Source: DASSUW01 sp963830725
GTDB taxonomy: Bacteria; Actinomycetota; Thermoleophilia; Solirubrobacterales; Solirubrobacteraceae
Assembly: GCA_963830725.1 (NCBI GenBank)
Contig: CAWHNO010000010.1
Coordinates: forward strand, 124,001-188,000
DNA length: 64,000 bases
Direction of reading: 5' to 3'
The position numbers and the translations under genes are program-made. Positions 17,378 through 26,103 of the stretch are shown here, in pieces. Numbering within the stretch: the stretch's first letter is position 1; every line of letters begins with the position of its first letter. The notes under the pieces are model-generated. The model was not told the origin of the DNA. It ran no database searches and was given only the letters and a program-made list of their open reading frames with translations.

Positions 17378-18860
17378 CGACCAGCACCAGGGCGACGCTC
17401 TCGGGTTCCATGACGGGCTCGCGACTGAAGAAGAGCGTGGCGAGCGTCTCGCACAGGATCAGAAGGTCGACGCCGATCGACCGGTGCTTCGCGTAGTACA
17501 GGTCGTGGCAGAGCTTCCAGGCCGAGCCCACGTCCGAGCCGGCGTAGCCGCAGCGGATCTGCGCCCAGCCGGTGATACCAGGGCGCATCAGGTGCCTGCG
17601 CTGGTAGAACGGCAGCATCCCCTCGAGCCGGTCGACGAAGACGGGCTGCTCCGGGCGCGGGCCCACGAGGCTCATCTCTCCGCGGATGACGTTGACCAGC
17701 TGGGGGAGCTCGTCGAGGTGCGTTCGCCGCAGGAGCTTCCCGATCCTCGTGGTCCGTGGATCGTCCCGGGCCGCCCACTGGGCCGACGAGTCGGCGTCGA
17801 CCCTCATCGTGCGCAGCTTGTGCAGGCGGAACCGCCGCCCGCCCTCGCCGATCCTCACCTGCGTGTACAGCCCGGGGCCGCCGTCGCGGCGGATCAGCAG
17901 GATCAGCAGCGGGAGCAGCGGGAGCGTCACGAGCAGCGCCACGGTGGCGCCGATGACGTCGATCGCGCGCTTGAGCGACCCGCTCGACGCCCGCGCACGG
18001 GGATCCGTCAGGCACTGGAACCAGGCGGCGTTGATCTCCGCCGTCGGAACGTGGCCGAACGCCTCCTCGAAGAGCACGGACAGCTCCACCAGGCGGACCG
18101 GCAGCTCCAGGCACGAGTCCGCCACCTCGGCGAAGACGGTCAGGCGCGGCGCGTCCGCGCCCATGACGAGCAGGTCGATCTCGTGTTCCACGACGAGCGG
18201 GGCCAGCCCGCCGAGCCGGCCCAGGACCTCCGGCGCTCCGTCCACGGCGCCGGCGAGCATCAGCGGCTCGTCCGTCGCCGCCACTCTGCCGACCAGCAGA
18301 TACTGGCTCGACCCGACGCGCTCCAGCGCCCGTGCGAGGCGGGTTGCGGCGGCTGGGGAGCCGATGAAGGCCACGCGCTGACTGCCGGGGGCGGGCGAAC
18401 CGAAGAGCCCGCCCCAGGGCTGCGCCAGGAAGCTGCTCGCGAGCAGCGCCGCCAGGACGTCGAGCGGGCCCATGCGCGGCTCCCCGGTGAGCAGGGCGAC
18501 GAGCCCGAGGCCCGCCAGGCCGATCGCCGGCCCGAGCAGCGGGTAGACGCGCCGCATCAGCGGCAGCAGCCCCGCCTGAGGCGCCACCCGGCGGGCCAGC
18601 GAGGCGCCGACGGCGAGCAGGCAGCCCGCCAGCAGGACGACCCGCACGGGGTCGCCGGGCCGGGCGAGGAAGCCCAGCACCAGGCCGCCGGCCAGGGGGC
18701 CGAGGATCAGGTCGCGCCGCAGGTCGAGCCAGCGCCACAGCCGCCAGAGCGCTCCAGGTGTGGCCGGCCGGTGGCTCGGGACGGCCGGGGGCGCGGTTGC
18801 CGGCGGCCTCCGGCTGGGCTTCACGAGCACGCTCACGGCGCGACCGTACGGGTGCGCCAT
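17367..18860 (-). CDS. Polyprenyl-phosphate sugar-1-phosphate transferase (WbaP/WcaJ-like)
   Basis: 497 residues. The N-terminal part has about four hydrophobic segments, followed by a CoA-binding-like domain. The C-terminal 200 residues are the bacterial sugar transferase domain: KRAIDVIGATVALLVTLPL (membrane re-entrant helix), FRLHKLRTMRVDAD, LRRTHLDELPQLVNVIRGEM, SLVGPRPEQP and MRPGITGWAQI. It starts repeat-unit synthesis by moving sugar-1-phosphate to undecaprenyl phosphate. It lies between the Wzz gene and the GT2 gene on the same strand. Confidence 0.92.
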   Translation of the reverse strand: MAHPYGRAVSVLVKPSRRPPATAPPAVPSHRPATPGALWRLWRWLDLRRDLILGPLAGGLVLGFLARPGDPVRVVLLAGCLLAVGASLARRVAPQAGLLPLMRRVYPLLGPAIGLAGLGLVALLTGEPRMGPLDVLAALLASSFLAQPWGGLFGSPAPGSQRVAFIGSPAAATRLARALERVGSSQYLLVGRVAATDEPLMLAGAVDGAPEVLGRLGGLAPLVVEHEIDLLVMGADAPRLTVFAEVADSCLELPVRLVELSVLFEEAFGHVPTAEINAAWFQCLTDPRARASSGSLKRAIDVIGATVALLVTLPLLPLLILLIRRDGGPGLYTQVRIGEGGRRFRLHKLRTMRVDADSSAQWAARDDPRTTRIGKLLRRTHLDELPQLVNVIRGEMSLVGPRPEQPVFVDRLEGMLPFYQRRHLMRPGITGWAQIRCGYAGSDVGSAWKLCHDLYYAKHRSIGVDLLILCETLATLFFSREPVMEPESVALVLVDGR

Positions 18861-18902
18861 TGGGGTCGGGTCGCGTCGCTCGTTGGACGGGGATTTGTCG
18901 TC

Positions 18903-20417
18903 TCAGCGGGCGCCGCGGGCGGCCGCCGGCCCGCGCTCGGCGAGGGCGGGCGCGACCGCCGCGACGCTGCCGTTGGCGCCGTGCGGGCGCTCCGGCATCC
19001 GCAGCGGCGCCGCGAAGCCGGCCGCCGCGATGGCCTTCGCCTCGCGGGCGGAGCACGTGATCGCGAGGCCGAGCGGGTGCAGCCCGAGCGCGTCGATCAG
19101 CCGCCGCGCCGCCGCCGCCTCCGTCCCCGCCGTGCGACCGAGCCGGGCCACGAGCAGCGCGGCGGTGCGCTCGTCGCCGAGCATGCGCAGGCGCCGTCCC
19201 TGAGCCGTGTCCGGGCTGCGCACGATCAGATAGCGATAGTCGGAGCGGCGCAGCTCGTCCAGTTCGTCCTCGTGGTCCGCGCAGCGGATGGCCGGCACGT
19301 CGTGAGGCGCTTCGGCCGCCGGCTCGCGCAGGTCGTCCGGCGAGGCGAGCTCCACGAGCACGGAGCGATGGCCGCCCCAGTTGAGGGACCGCACGAGCCC
19401 CGCCGCCACGTGCGCCGCGTCATGGTCTTGACCGACCCCGTGTACGACGACGACCTGCTGACCGGCCGCCGGCAGGGCCCCACGCACGGCGGCCTGCAGC
19501 GCCGCCTCCTCGATCAGGGCCTGGTCCATCGACCAGGCGCGACGGGAGCGGCGGCCGTCCTCGCTGCCCGGCAGCGCGGCGATGACCGGAAGCCCGGTGA
19601 TCTGCCCGAGCGCCTCTGCGTCGGGCGTATGCGGTCGCAACCGGTCGCGGGCGAGCGCCACGAGCACGCCGCAGAACAGGGCGGCCACGAACGCCACGAC
19701 CGCCGTCCGGAGCGGCTTCGGCGCGAACGGCGCGGAAGGCACCGCGGCGGGCTGCACGAGCCGCAGCCCGGACCCAGCCATCACCTCGTTCACCGCCAGG
19801 TCGCTGAGATGCTGCCGAAGGGCCGCGAGCGTGGTATCAGAGGCGCCGGCCGCGCGCTGCCGCTGCAGTTCCCGCGCCAGCCGCTCGCGAGCCCGGACCA
19901 CCGCCTCGCGCTCGACCCGCTCGCGCTCGGCGAGGAACGTCACGGCCACGGCGTTGGCGATGTGCGCGGCGTTGACCGGGTCGCCGTCCGTGGCCGCGAC
20001 ATCGAGGATGCTGGAGGTGATATCGAGGTTCGCCGTGACCTTCGCCGCCAGGCTCTCCGGCGACTCGCCCGGGACACGCGCGGCGGCTGCGGCGAGAACT
20101 CCCGGCCCGGTCACCAGCTCCCGGCTGGTGGCGAGCTCGCGGTCGGCGGCCGCGACGTCGAACTGCTCGGCCGACGACGGGTCCTCGGCGATGCGTGCGC
20201 TCGCCCGATAGCGGTCCGGCGAGACGAGCGAGACGGCGAGCGCGACGCCGGTGACCAGGACGACGATCGCGACGACGAGGAGCCTGCCGCGGCGAAGGGC
20301 GCCGGTCACGCCGGTCAGGTCGACGGGCGGTTCGGCCGTGGCCTGCCCCCCGGCGAGGCCGTCCCCCGTCGGGCGGGTGCGCTCGTCCGCATGCGGGTTT
20401 CGTCCGGAAACAGACAT
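18903..20417 (-). CDS. Wzz chain-length protein fused to a degenerate BY-kinase domain
   Basis: 504 residues. The Wzz part has two membrane helices (about 45-65 and 237-257) flanking a periplasmic domain with coiled-coil potential. After the second helix comes a BY-kinase-like fold (LGQITGLPVIAALP; VVVVHGVGQDHDAAHVAAGL; RSVLVELASPDDL). Where a real BY-kinase has Walker A GxxxxGK(S/T), this reads GVGQDHDAA, and the Walker A' aspartates are replaced by VELAS. No tyrosine-rich tail is present. It probably controls chain length without kinase activity. It is divergent from the SARP gene. Confidence 0.87.
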   Translation of the reverse strand: MSVSGRNPHADERTRPTGDGLAGGQATAEPPVDLTGVTGALRRGRLLVVAIVVLVTGVALAVSLVSPDRYRASARIAEDPSSAEQFDVAAADRELATSRELVTGPGVLAAAAARVPGESPESLAAKVTANLDITSSILDVAATDGDPVNAAHIANAVAVTFLAERERVEREAVVRARERLARELQRQRAAGASDTTLAALRQHLSDLAVNEVMAGSGLRLVQPAAVPSAPFAPKPLRTAVVAFVAALFCGVLVALARDRLRPHTPDAEALGQITGLPVIAALPGSEDGRRSRRAWSMDQALIEEAALQAAVRGALPAAGQQVVVVHGVGQDHDAAHVAAGLVRSLNWGGHRSVLVELASPDDLREPAAEAPHDVPAIRCADHEDELDELRRSDYRYLIVRSPDTAQGRRLRMLGDERTAALLVARLGRTAGTEAAAARRLIDALGLHPLGLAITCSAREAKAIAAAGFAAPLRMPERPHGANGSVAAVAPALAERGPAAARGAR

Positions 20418-20592
20418 CTCTGGAGGCCGCTGACGCTAGACGGCGAGCGTTAGGCCCTCGTTGGCTCTTCACCGGCTTCTGACATTTAACTTGCGCAAAA
20501 GGTGAAAAGCGAATAAAGGTGGATAGAGGATTTGACGGACGAGGATTGACGGACAGGATCCCGAGCGGTCTACGAACGCATGGAGCGGCGCT
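20418..20592. promoter_or_regulatory. Divergent promoter region between wzz-like and SARP genes
   Basis: An unusually A/T-rich stretch for this window, containing TTTAACTTGCGCAAAAGG (a TTGCGCAA palindrome near 20491-20500) and two direct repeats TTGACGGAC at 20532-20540 and 20546-20554 (14-base period). SARP-type regulators usually bind short direct repeats, so these are candidate autoregulatory sites. TTGACG could also act as a -35 element. Both flanking genes start outward from here. Confidence 0.55.
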
Positions 20593-21825
20593 GTGGAACC
20601 AGCGGTTGACAGCATGGATGAGGTGGCCCACGTACCGGGCCCGGGAAGGCCGGGCCGCGACCGGGACATCGAGGGCGTCGTGCTCTCGGACCCAGCGGGG
20701 CGGATCGTCTGGTGGAGCGGCGGCATGGCGGCCCGCCTCGCCGAAGCCGGCCTGCGCTGGACCCCGGGGATGCGGTGCTGCGATGCCCTGCAGTGCGCGG
20801 AGAACAGCCCCGGCGACGCGGCGTGCCTGACGCGCAGCGCGCTCGCCGACCCGGGCGGGCTCGCCGCGCTCCCGTGGCGGTCTCGCGGCGGCTCGTCGCT
20901 GGACGGCGAGCTGGCCGCGCGGACGGTCCAGGCCGGCAGTGGGCCGATGGTCGTCTTCGAGCTCAGCTTCGGATCGGCCGGCTCGCCCGCCCCGGAGGAG
21001 GCGAGCGAGGTGGCCGTCGCGGCGCTCGGCCGGCTGTCGGTCGAGGTGGCGGGACGGTCGCGCGACGGCGACTGGCTGCAGCAGCGTCCCGGGCAGGTGT
21101 TCCGGTACCTGCTGGCGTCGCGCGCGGCGCCCCAGCGTTCGGAGGCGATCGCGGCCGCACTGTGGCCGGATCGCGGCCCAACGGCGGTTGCGAACGTCCG
21201 ATACTGCGTCTTCAAGCTCCGTGAGCAGCTCGCCGACAGTCCGGATCCGAGCGCCTCGGTGGTGGCTCGCGTGGCGGCCGGCTACCGGCTCGATCCGGCG
21301 CGGTTGAAGCTGGACGTCGACGTCTTCCAGCGCAAGGCGACCGCTGGTATCGCCGCCGCCCGCCGCGGCGAGCAGGCGTCCGGCGAAGCGCTGCTGGCCG
21401 AGGCGCTCGAGCTCTACCGCGGCGACTTCCTGGCCGACGACCCGTACGCCGACTGGGCCTTCACGGAGCGCGAATACCTGCGCGCGCTGGCCGGCAAGGG
21501 ACTCGCGACGATGGCGCAGATCGCCGTTTCCTCCGGCCGGCTCGTGGCCGCCGCTGACCACCTGCACCGGCTCGCACAGCTCGAGCCGTTCGACTCGCAC
21601 GTGCACCAGATGCTGATCGAGGTCTGCCTGCGCCGGGGCCGCCGCACGGAGGCGCTCCGGCACTACCACGCCCTCCGGGCGCGCCTGCAGCGGGCGTTCG
21701 GCGAGCAGCCGGACTTCGAGCTCACGCACGTCGTCGCGGCGCTCGGCGGCACTCGCCGCGAGCCGGTGGCCGATATCGGCCGCGCCGGTCTCGGGGCCCT
21801 GATCTTCGATTCTGGTACTCGCTGA
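20593..21825 (+). CDS. SARP/BTAD-family transcriptional regulator with cysteine-rich N-terminal sensor
   Basis: 410 residues. Residues 25-125 look like a small PAS-type sensor with VVLSDPAGRIVWWSGGMAAR and a cysteine cluster (MRCCDALQCAENSPGDAACL). Residues about 140-235 are an OmpR/SARP winged helix (LWPDRGPTAVANVRYCVFKL). Residues 240-385 are a bacterial transcriptional activation domain with TPR-like helices (LYRGDFLADDPYADW; HQMLIEVCLRRGRRTEAL). It is the only regulator in the polysaccharide locus and probably controls it. The start is GTG 20593, or ATG seven codons downstream. Confidence 0.88.
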   Translation: MEPAVDSMDEVAHVPGPGRPGRDRDIEGVVLSDPAGRIVWWSGGMAARLAEAGLRWTPGMRCCDALQCAENSPGDAACLTRSALADPGGLAALPWRSRGGSSLDGELAARTVQAGSGPMVVFELSFGSAGSPAPEEASEVAVAALGRLSVEVAGRSRDGDWLQQRPGQVFRYLLASRAAPQRSEAIAAALWPDRGPTAVANVRYCVFKLREQLADSPDPSASVVARVAAGYRLDPARLKLDVDVFQRKATAGIAAARRGEQASGEALLAEALELYRGDFLADDPYADWAFTEREYLRALAGKGLATMAQIAVSSGRLVAAADHLHRLAQLEPFDSHVHQMLIEVCLRRGRRTEALRHYHALRARLQRAFGEQPDFELTHVVAALGGTRREPVADIGRAGLGALIFDSGTR

Positions 21826-21973
21826 GCCATCACCTGATACTAGGGTGAAAGCATAGTGTTACTAGTGAATCCGCGAGCCGAATTGTTGGAACATCCGAGC
21901 GGGCCGCACGGACTCCCGGTCGGTTGACGGGCCCCATTTGCCGGGTCCCGGACCGTTGCGTAGAGTCGCGGGC

Positions 21974-22543
21974 ATGACGATGCTCACGGATGACGCCGTT
22001 CGGCACTACCTGAACCTCCCCTACCGGATCGAGCTCACGAGGGACGCTGCGGACGAGGAACGCCCCTGGCGCGCGGTGGTGGAGGACCTGCCCGGCTGCG
22101 AGGTGCGCGGTACCACGCCGCCCGACGCGGTGGCGCGCGTTCCCGCCGCGATGGCCGAGTGGGTCGCGAACGCCCAGGCCGAAGGCCGCGAGGTCCCGGA
22201 GCCCCGGGACGTCCGCGCCTTCAGCGGCAAGCTCCTGCTGCGCATGCCGCAGAGCCTCCACGCCGAGGTCGCCCTGGCCGCCGAGCGCGACCAGGTCAGC
22301 CTCAACGCGTACATCAACTCGCTGCTGGCGGCGGCCGTCCAGTGGCGCCGCCCGGCAGCGGGCGCGCCGGGCGCTCCGGACCAGCCGGTCTTCGCGGTCC
22401 TCGACGAGGATCTCGTCCACGAGGGCTCCGGTTCCTCGCAAGCCCATGGGCTCGTTCGCCAGCTCCGCCTGCTCGTCGCGGCGAACATCGCGATGGTGGT
22501 GTGCCTCGTGATCCTCGCCGTCGTGCTCGTGCTCGGGGGCTGA
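21974..22543 (+). CDS. Orphan HicB-like protein with C-terminal membrane anchor
   Basis: 189 residues from ATG 21974. Residues 10-75 resemble the partial RNase-H-like HicB fold (LPYRIELTRDA, WRAVVEDLPGCEVRGTTP). Residues 85-120 resemble a ribbon-helix-helix (SGKLLLRMPQSLHAEVALAA, then VSLNAYINSLLAAAV). Residues 165-187 are a hydrophobic helix (ANIAMVVCLVILAVVLVLGG). No HicA toxin gene is adjacent. A membrane-tethered DNA-binding protein next to the SARP gene suggests a regulator of surface polysaccharide, but this is inference. Confidence 0.75.
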   Translation: MTMLTDDAVRHYLNLPYRIELTRDAADEERPWRAVVEDLPGCEVRGTTPPDAVARVPAAMAEWVANAQAEGREVPEPRDVRAFSGKLLLRMPQSLHAEVALAAERDQVSLNAYINSLLAAAVQWRRPAAGAPGAPDQPVFAVLDEDLVHEGSGSSQAHGLVRQLRLLVAANIAMVVCLVILAVVLVLGG

Positions 22544-22549
22544 CGGGCG

Positions 22550-23461
22550 TCAGCCGACAGCCACGGCGCCCGTGCGGCCCTGGAGGTTGTCGCGCAGCCG
22601 CGTCGTGGCCCGCCACCCGAGCGCCCGTCGTGCGGCGCGTGGATCAAGGCACGATCGCTCGATCTCGCCCGGGCGCCCGGGCCCGCGCAGCACCGTGGCG
22701 CCGAGCGCCTTGGCGATGGCGAGGACCGACGTCTCACGACCCGTGCCGACGTTGAGCGCTCCCGTGACCGGCGAGCGCGCCGCCGCGAGGAAGGCCGCGA
22801 CGGCGTCGCACACGTGCACGTAGTCGCGGGTCTGGCGGCCGTCGCCGAACACGGTGACCGGTTCGCCGGCGGCGACGACGCGCTCGAAGATGGTGATCAC
22901 ACCGGCCTCTCCGTCGGGGTCCTGGCGGGGCCCGTAGACGTTGGCCATCCGCAGCGCGAGCGTCGAGAGCCCGTGGCGGCGGGTGTAGAAGGCCAGGTAG
23001 GACTCGGCCGCGGCCTTGCCGGCGCCGTACGCCGATATCGGCGCCACCGGCTGCGACTCGGAGGTCGGTATCACGGCCGGGTCGCCGTAGACCGCGGCCG
23101 TCGACGCGAGCAGGAAGCGCTTCGCGCCCGACCGCAGGGCGGCCTCGAGCATCGCCACCGTGCCCGTGACGTTCAGGCGTGCGTCCGAGGCCGGCTCGGC
23201 CATCGATCGCCGCACGTCGATCTGGGCGGCGAGGTGGCAGACGAGCTCCGGCCGCACCGCCGCGAGCAGCTCTCCCATCGCGGCCTCGTCCGTGACGTCC
23301 GCCGTGTGCAGCTGCGATCCCCGCTGGAGCGCGCTCTCGAGGTTCTCGAGCCGTCCCGTCGAGAAGTCGTCGACCACGTGGACGTCGACGCCCTCGGCGA
23401 GGAGGGCGTCGACGATGTGCGAGCCGATGAAGCCGGCTCCGCCTGTGACCATGGCCTTCAC
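22550..23461 (-). CDS. NAD-dependent epimerase/dehydratase (UDP-glucose 4-epimerase-like)
   Basis: A 303-residue extended SDR. It shows the Rossmann motif GGAGFIGSHIVDALL at the N-terminus, HLAAQIDVRRS, catalytic Ser in LLASTAAVYG, and YGAGK (the YxxxK pair). The substrate-side segment RQTRDYVHVCDAV is typical of GalE-like epimerases. It supplies an epimerised nucleotide sugar to the pathway. The 3' end is 7 bases from the convergent HicB gene. Its specificity (galactose or galacturonate type) is not resolved. Confidence 0.88.
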   Translation of the reverse strand: MKAMVTGGAGFIGSHIVDALLAEGVDVHVVDDFSTGRLENLESALQRGSQLHTADVTDEAAMGELLAAVRPELVCHLAAQIDVRRSMAEPASDARLNVTGTVAMLEAALRSGAKRFLLASTAAVYGDPAVIPTSESQPVAPISAYGAGKAAAESYLAFYTRRHGLSTLALRMANVYGPRQDPDGEAGVITIFERVVAAGEPVTVFGDGRQTRDYVHVCDAVAAFLAAARSPVTGALNVGTGRETSVLAIAKALGATVLRGPGRPGEIERSCLDPRAARRALGWRATTRLRDNLQGRTGAVAVG

Positions 23462-23548
23462 GACCCCAGTCGACCAGCCCGGTGTTAGGCCGCCGTGGCG
23501 CGCCTAACGCGGTTCTCACACGCTGCGGCGTATAGCCTCCGCGGCCCG

Positions 23549-24934
23549 ATGGACGCCACCGACCTCGCCTTCGCCGGAGCCGTGCGCCAGACCGCGATGA
23601 TCCGGAGCCGCGAGGTCTCGGCGCGCGAGCTGACCGAGCTGTACCTGGAGCGGATCGGGCGGCTCGACCGCGAGCTCAACGCCTATCGCGTGACCTTCGA
23701 CGAGCGCGCTCTGGCCGAGGCGGACCAGGCCGACGCGCGCGCCAAGGCGGGCGATGCGCGGCCGCTTCTCGGCGTCCCGATGGCGATCAAGGACGACTGC
23801 GACGTGGCCGGCGAGGTGACCGCATTCGGCGGTGCCGCCCACGGGCCTCCGGCGACGGCCGACGCCGAGGCGGTCCGCCGCCTGCGCTCGGCCGGTGCCG
23901 TGATCCTCGGCAAGACGCACGTGCCGGAGCTGACCATCACGCCGTGGACCGAGTCGCCGACCTTCGGCGTGACGCGCAACCCGTGGGACCTCCAGCGCAC
24001 ACCCGGCGGCTCGTCCGGCGGCTCCGGCGCCGCCATGGCCGCCGGCCTGGCGGGCGCGGCGATCGGCTCCGACGGTGCCGGCTCGATCCGCATCCCGGCC
24101 GCCTGCTGCGGGCTGTTCGGGCTCAAGCCGCAGAACGGCCGCGTGCCCCCGGCGCCGGCGGTCGAGCCGTGGCACGGCATGTCGACCGGGGGCGCGATGA
24201 CGCGTGGCGTCGTCGACAGCGCGCTCGTGTACGACGCGATCAAGGACGGCGGGCCCTCGTTCGCCGACGCCGCCGCGCGCGAGCCGGGCCGGCGGAAGAT
24301 CGCCGTCTCCGTGAAGACGCCGCCGCTCACGGGCGTGCAGGCGGACGACGAGCAGCGCTCCGGTGTCCGGGCCGTCGCCGCCGCGCTCGCCGACCTCGGG
24401 CACGAGGTGATCGAGCGCGAGATCGAGTACCCGCTCACGCTGGGGGTCAACGTCCTCTCGCGCTATCTGCGGGGGATCGCGGACCAGGTGCGCGCGATGC
24501 CGCACCCCGAGCGCCTGTCGCGCCGCACGCAGGGCTATCGCCGGATCGGTTCGGCGATCCCGGACGCGCTGCTCGAGCGCGCCAAGCAGGCCGCCGCCGA
24601 GGACGAGCGGGCGCTCGGCCTGGTGTTCGACGGCGGCGTCGACGCGGTGCTGACGCCCGTCTTCACCCGCCGCCCGCCGCGCGTCGGCGAGTACGACGGC
24701 CGGCCGGCGCCGTGGACCTTCGTCGGGTCCGTGCGCTTCGTCCCCTTCTGCGGTCCCTACAACCACACCGGCCAGCCGGCCGCGTCGATCCCCGCGGCCT
24801 GGTCGGCCGACGACTTCCCGGTCGGTGCGCAGCTCGTGGTGCCGCGCGACGGCGAGCCGCTGCTGCTCTCGCTCGCCGCGCAGCTCGAGGGCGCCCTGCG
24901 GTGGACGGAGCGGCGGCCCGCGATGGCGCTATGA
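23549..24934 (+). CDS. Amidase (amidase signature family)
   Basis: A 461-residue amidase signature enzyme. The catalytic triad Lys81 (GVPMAIKDD), cis-Ser about 155/156 (TPGGSSGGSGAAMAAGL) and Ser179 (SDGAGSIRIPA) are all in place. The gene could be mistaken for gatA, but no gatB or gatC is present, so a small-molecule or peptide amidase is more likely. ATG 23549 is chosen because upstream codons lie in the promoter of the divergent epimerase. The stop overlaps the next start (ATGA). Confidence 0.88.
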   Translation: MDATDLAFAGAVRQTAMIRSREVSARELTELYLERIGRLDRELNAYRVTFDERALAEADQADARAKAGDARPLLGVPMAIKDDCDVAGEVTAFGGAAHGPPATADAEAVRRLRSAGAVILGKTHVPELTITPWTESPTFGVTRNPWDLQRTPGGSSGGSGAAMAAGLAGAAIGSDGAGSIRIPAACCGLFGLKPQNGRVPPAPAVEPWHGMSTGGAMTRGVVDSALVYDAIKDGGPSFADAAAREPGRRKIAVSVKTPPLTGVQADDEQRSGVRAVAAALADLGHEVIEREIEYPLTLGVNVLSRYLRGIADQVRAMPHPERLSRRTQGYRRIGSAIPDALLERAKQAAAEDERALGLVFDGGVDAVLTPVFTRRPPRVGEYDGRPAPWTFVGSVRFVPFCGPYNHTGQPAASIPAAWSADDFPVGAQLVVPRDGEPLLLSLAAQLEGALRWTERRPAMAL

Positions 24935-25701
24935 CCCCGTCGGGGCTGCGGGAGATCGCCGAGGCGGTGGCGCGTGAGGCCGGCTGCCAGCTGCGCGACG
25001 CGTTCGCCGGGCCGCTCGTCAACGTGACCGCGAAGTCGAGCCCGACCGATCTCGTCTCCGAGGCCGACCACGCCGCCGAGCGGCTGATCCGCGAGCGGCT
25101 GTCGTCGGCGCGGCCGGGCGACGGCTTCCTCGGCGAGGAGGGCGGCGACGAGCAGGGGACGACCGGCGTGCGCTGGGTCGTCGACCCGCTCGACGGCACG
25201 ATCAACTTCCTCTTCGGCATCCCGCAGTGGGCGGTCAGCATCGCCTGCGAGGACTCGGGCGGGACGCTGGCCGGCGTGATCTACGATCCGATGCGCGACG
25301 AGCTGTGGTCGGCGATGCGCGACGGGCCGCCGCTGCTCGACGGGCGGGAGATCGCGGCGTCGACGCGCGATGACCTCGCCACCGCCATGGTCGCCACGGG
25401 GTTCGGCTACGACGCCGACGTGCGCCGCGTGCAGGCGGAGGTGGCCGCGCGGCTGCTGCCGCGGGTGCGCGACATCCGGCGCTTCGGCTCGGCGGCGCTG
25501 GACCTCGCGTGGACGGCAGCGGGGCGCTACGACGCCTTCTACGAGCGCGGCCTCAACCACTGGGACCGCGCCGCCGGCGAGTTGCTCTGCATCCGCGCCG
25601 GGCTCGCGGTGCGCGAGCTCGAGCCGTCGCCGCCCGCCGCGGGCGGCGTGCTCGTCGCGCCGCAGGCGCTGATCGACGAGCTTGAGTCGTTGGTGCGCTG
25701 A
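24931..25701 (+). CDS. Inositol monophosphatase family protein
   Basis: A 256-residue lithium-sensitive phosphatase-fold enzyme. The metal ligands are visible: Glu70 in FLGEEGG, Asp85 and Asp88 in VVDPLDGTINF, and the late NHWDRAAGELL motif. It probably dephosphorylates inositol-1-phosphate or a related sugar phosphate, which would fit phosphatidylinositol or mycothiol metabolism in actinobacteria. It is translationally coupled to the amidase. Confidence 0.9.
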   Translation: MTPSGLREIAEAVAREAGCQLRDAFAGPLVNVTAKSSPTDLVSEADHAAERLIRERLSSARPGDGFLGEEGGDEQGTTGVRWVVDPLDGTINFLFGIPQWAVSIACEDSGGTLAGVIYDPMRDELWSAMRDGPPLLDGREIAASTRDDLATAMVATGFGYDADVRRVQAEVAARLLPRVRDIRRFGSAALDLAWTAAGRYDAFYERGLNHWDRAAGELLCIRAGLAVRELEPSPPAAGGVLVAPQALIDELESLVR

Positions 25702-25719
25702 CCGGGTAGGGACCGCGGC

Positions 25720-26103
25720 ATGATCATCGCCGCCGTCGTCGCGTTCTGCATCCTGCTCCTGATCCTCGCGTTCCTTGCGCCGCGCCTGTCGCGGCATCCC
25801 GAGCGCGGCGGTCAGAAGGCCCTCGGACTGGGGAGCCGTGGCGCCGGCAAGGCGCCAGGGCCGCTCGGCCGCTGGCTCCGCAAGCCGTTCCATACTTCCC
25901 AGAAGGCGGTCTCCAGGAGCGGCAGCGCCGGCCGCCGCGGGCGCGGCAAGATGCCGCTCTCTAGTTCGGCGTCCCCGTCCGGTCGAGTCCCGCGCGGAGC
26001 TCGCGCACCTTGTCGCGATAGGCCTGCTCGTCGCCGCCGAGCAGGTGGGTTCCCCAGCGCACGCCGTTGTGGCACGTGCGGGACCTCGTCCGCCAGCAGG
26101 TAG
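25720..26103 (+). CDS. Small single-pass membrane protein
   Basis: Begins with a strong N-terminal hydrophobic helix (IIAAVVAFCILLLILAFLAP), followed by a basic, glycine-rich region (residues 20-75). The first 80 or so codons look genuine. The frame then runs antisense into the ferritin-like gene up to 26103, so the true end may lie near 25960, where a TAG sits in another frame. It lies 18 bases after the phosphatase gene. Function unknown. Confidence 0.55.
   Translation: MIIAAVVAFCILLLILAFLAPRLSRHPERGGQKALGLGSRGAGKAPGPLGRWLRKPFHTSQKAVSRSGSAGRRGRGKMPLSSSASPSGRVPRGARAPCRDRPARRRRAGGFPSARRCGTCGTSSASR

Noticed and set aside
17001..20453. An open frame of 1150 codons on the plus strand
   Set aside because: It is antisense to the sugar transferase and Wzz genes, rich in Arg, Ala, Pro and Gln, and has no recognisable motif. 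It is a GC-bias shadow.
23549..24934. GatA of the tRNA amidotransferase
   Set aside because: The amidase signature is shared, but gatB and gatC are absent and the neighbour is an inositol phosphatase.
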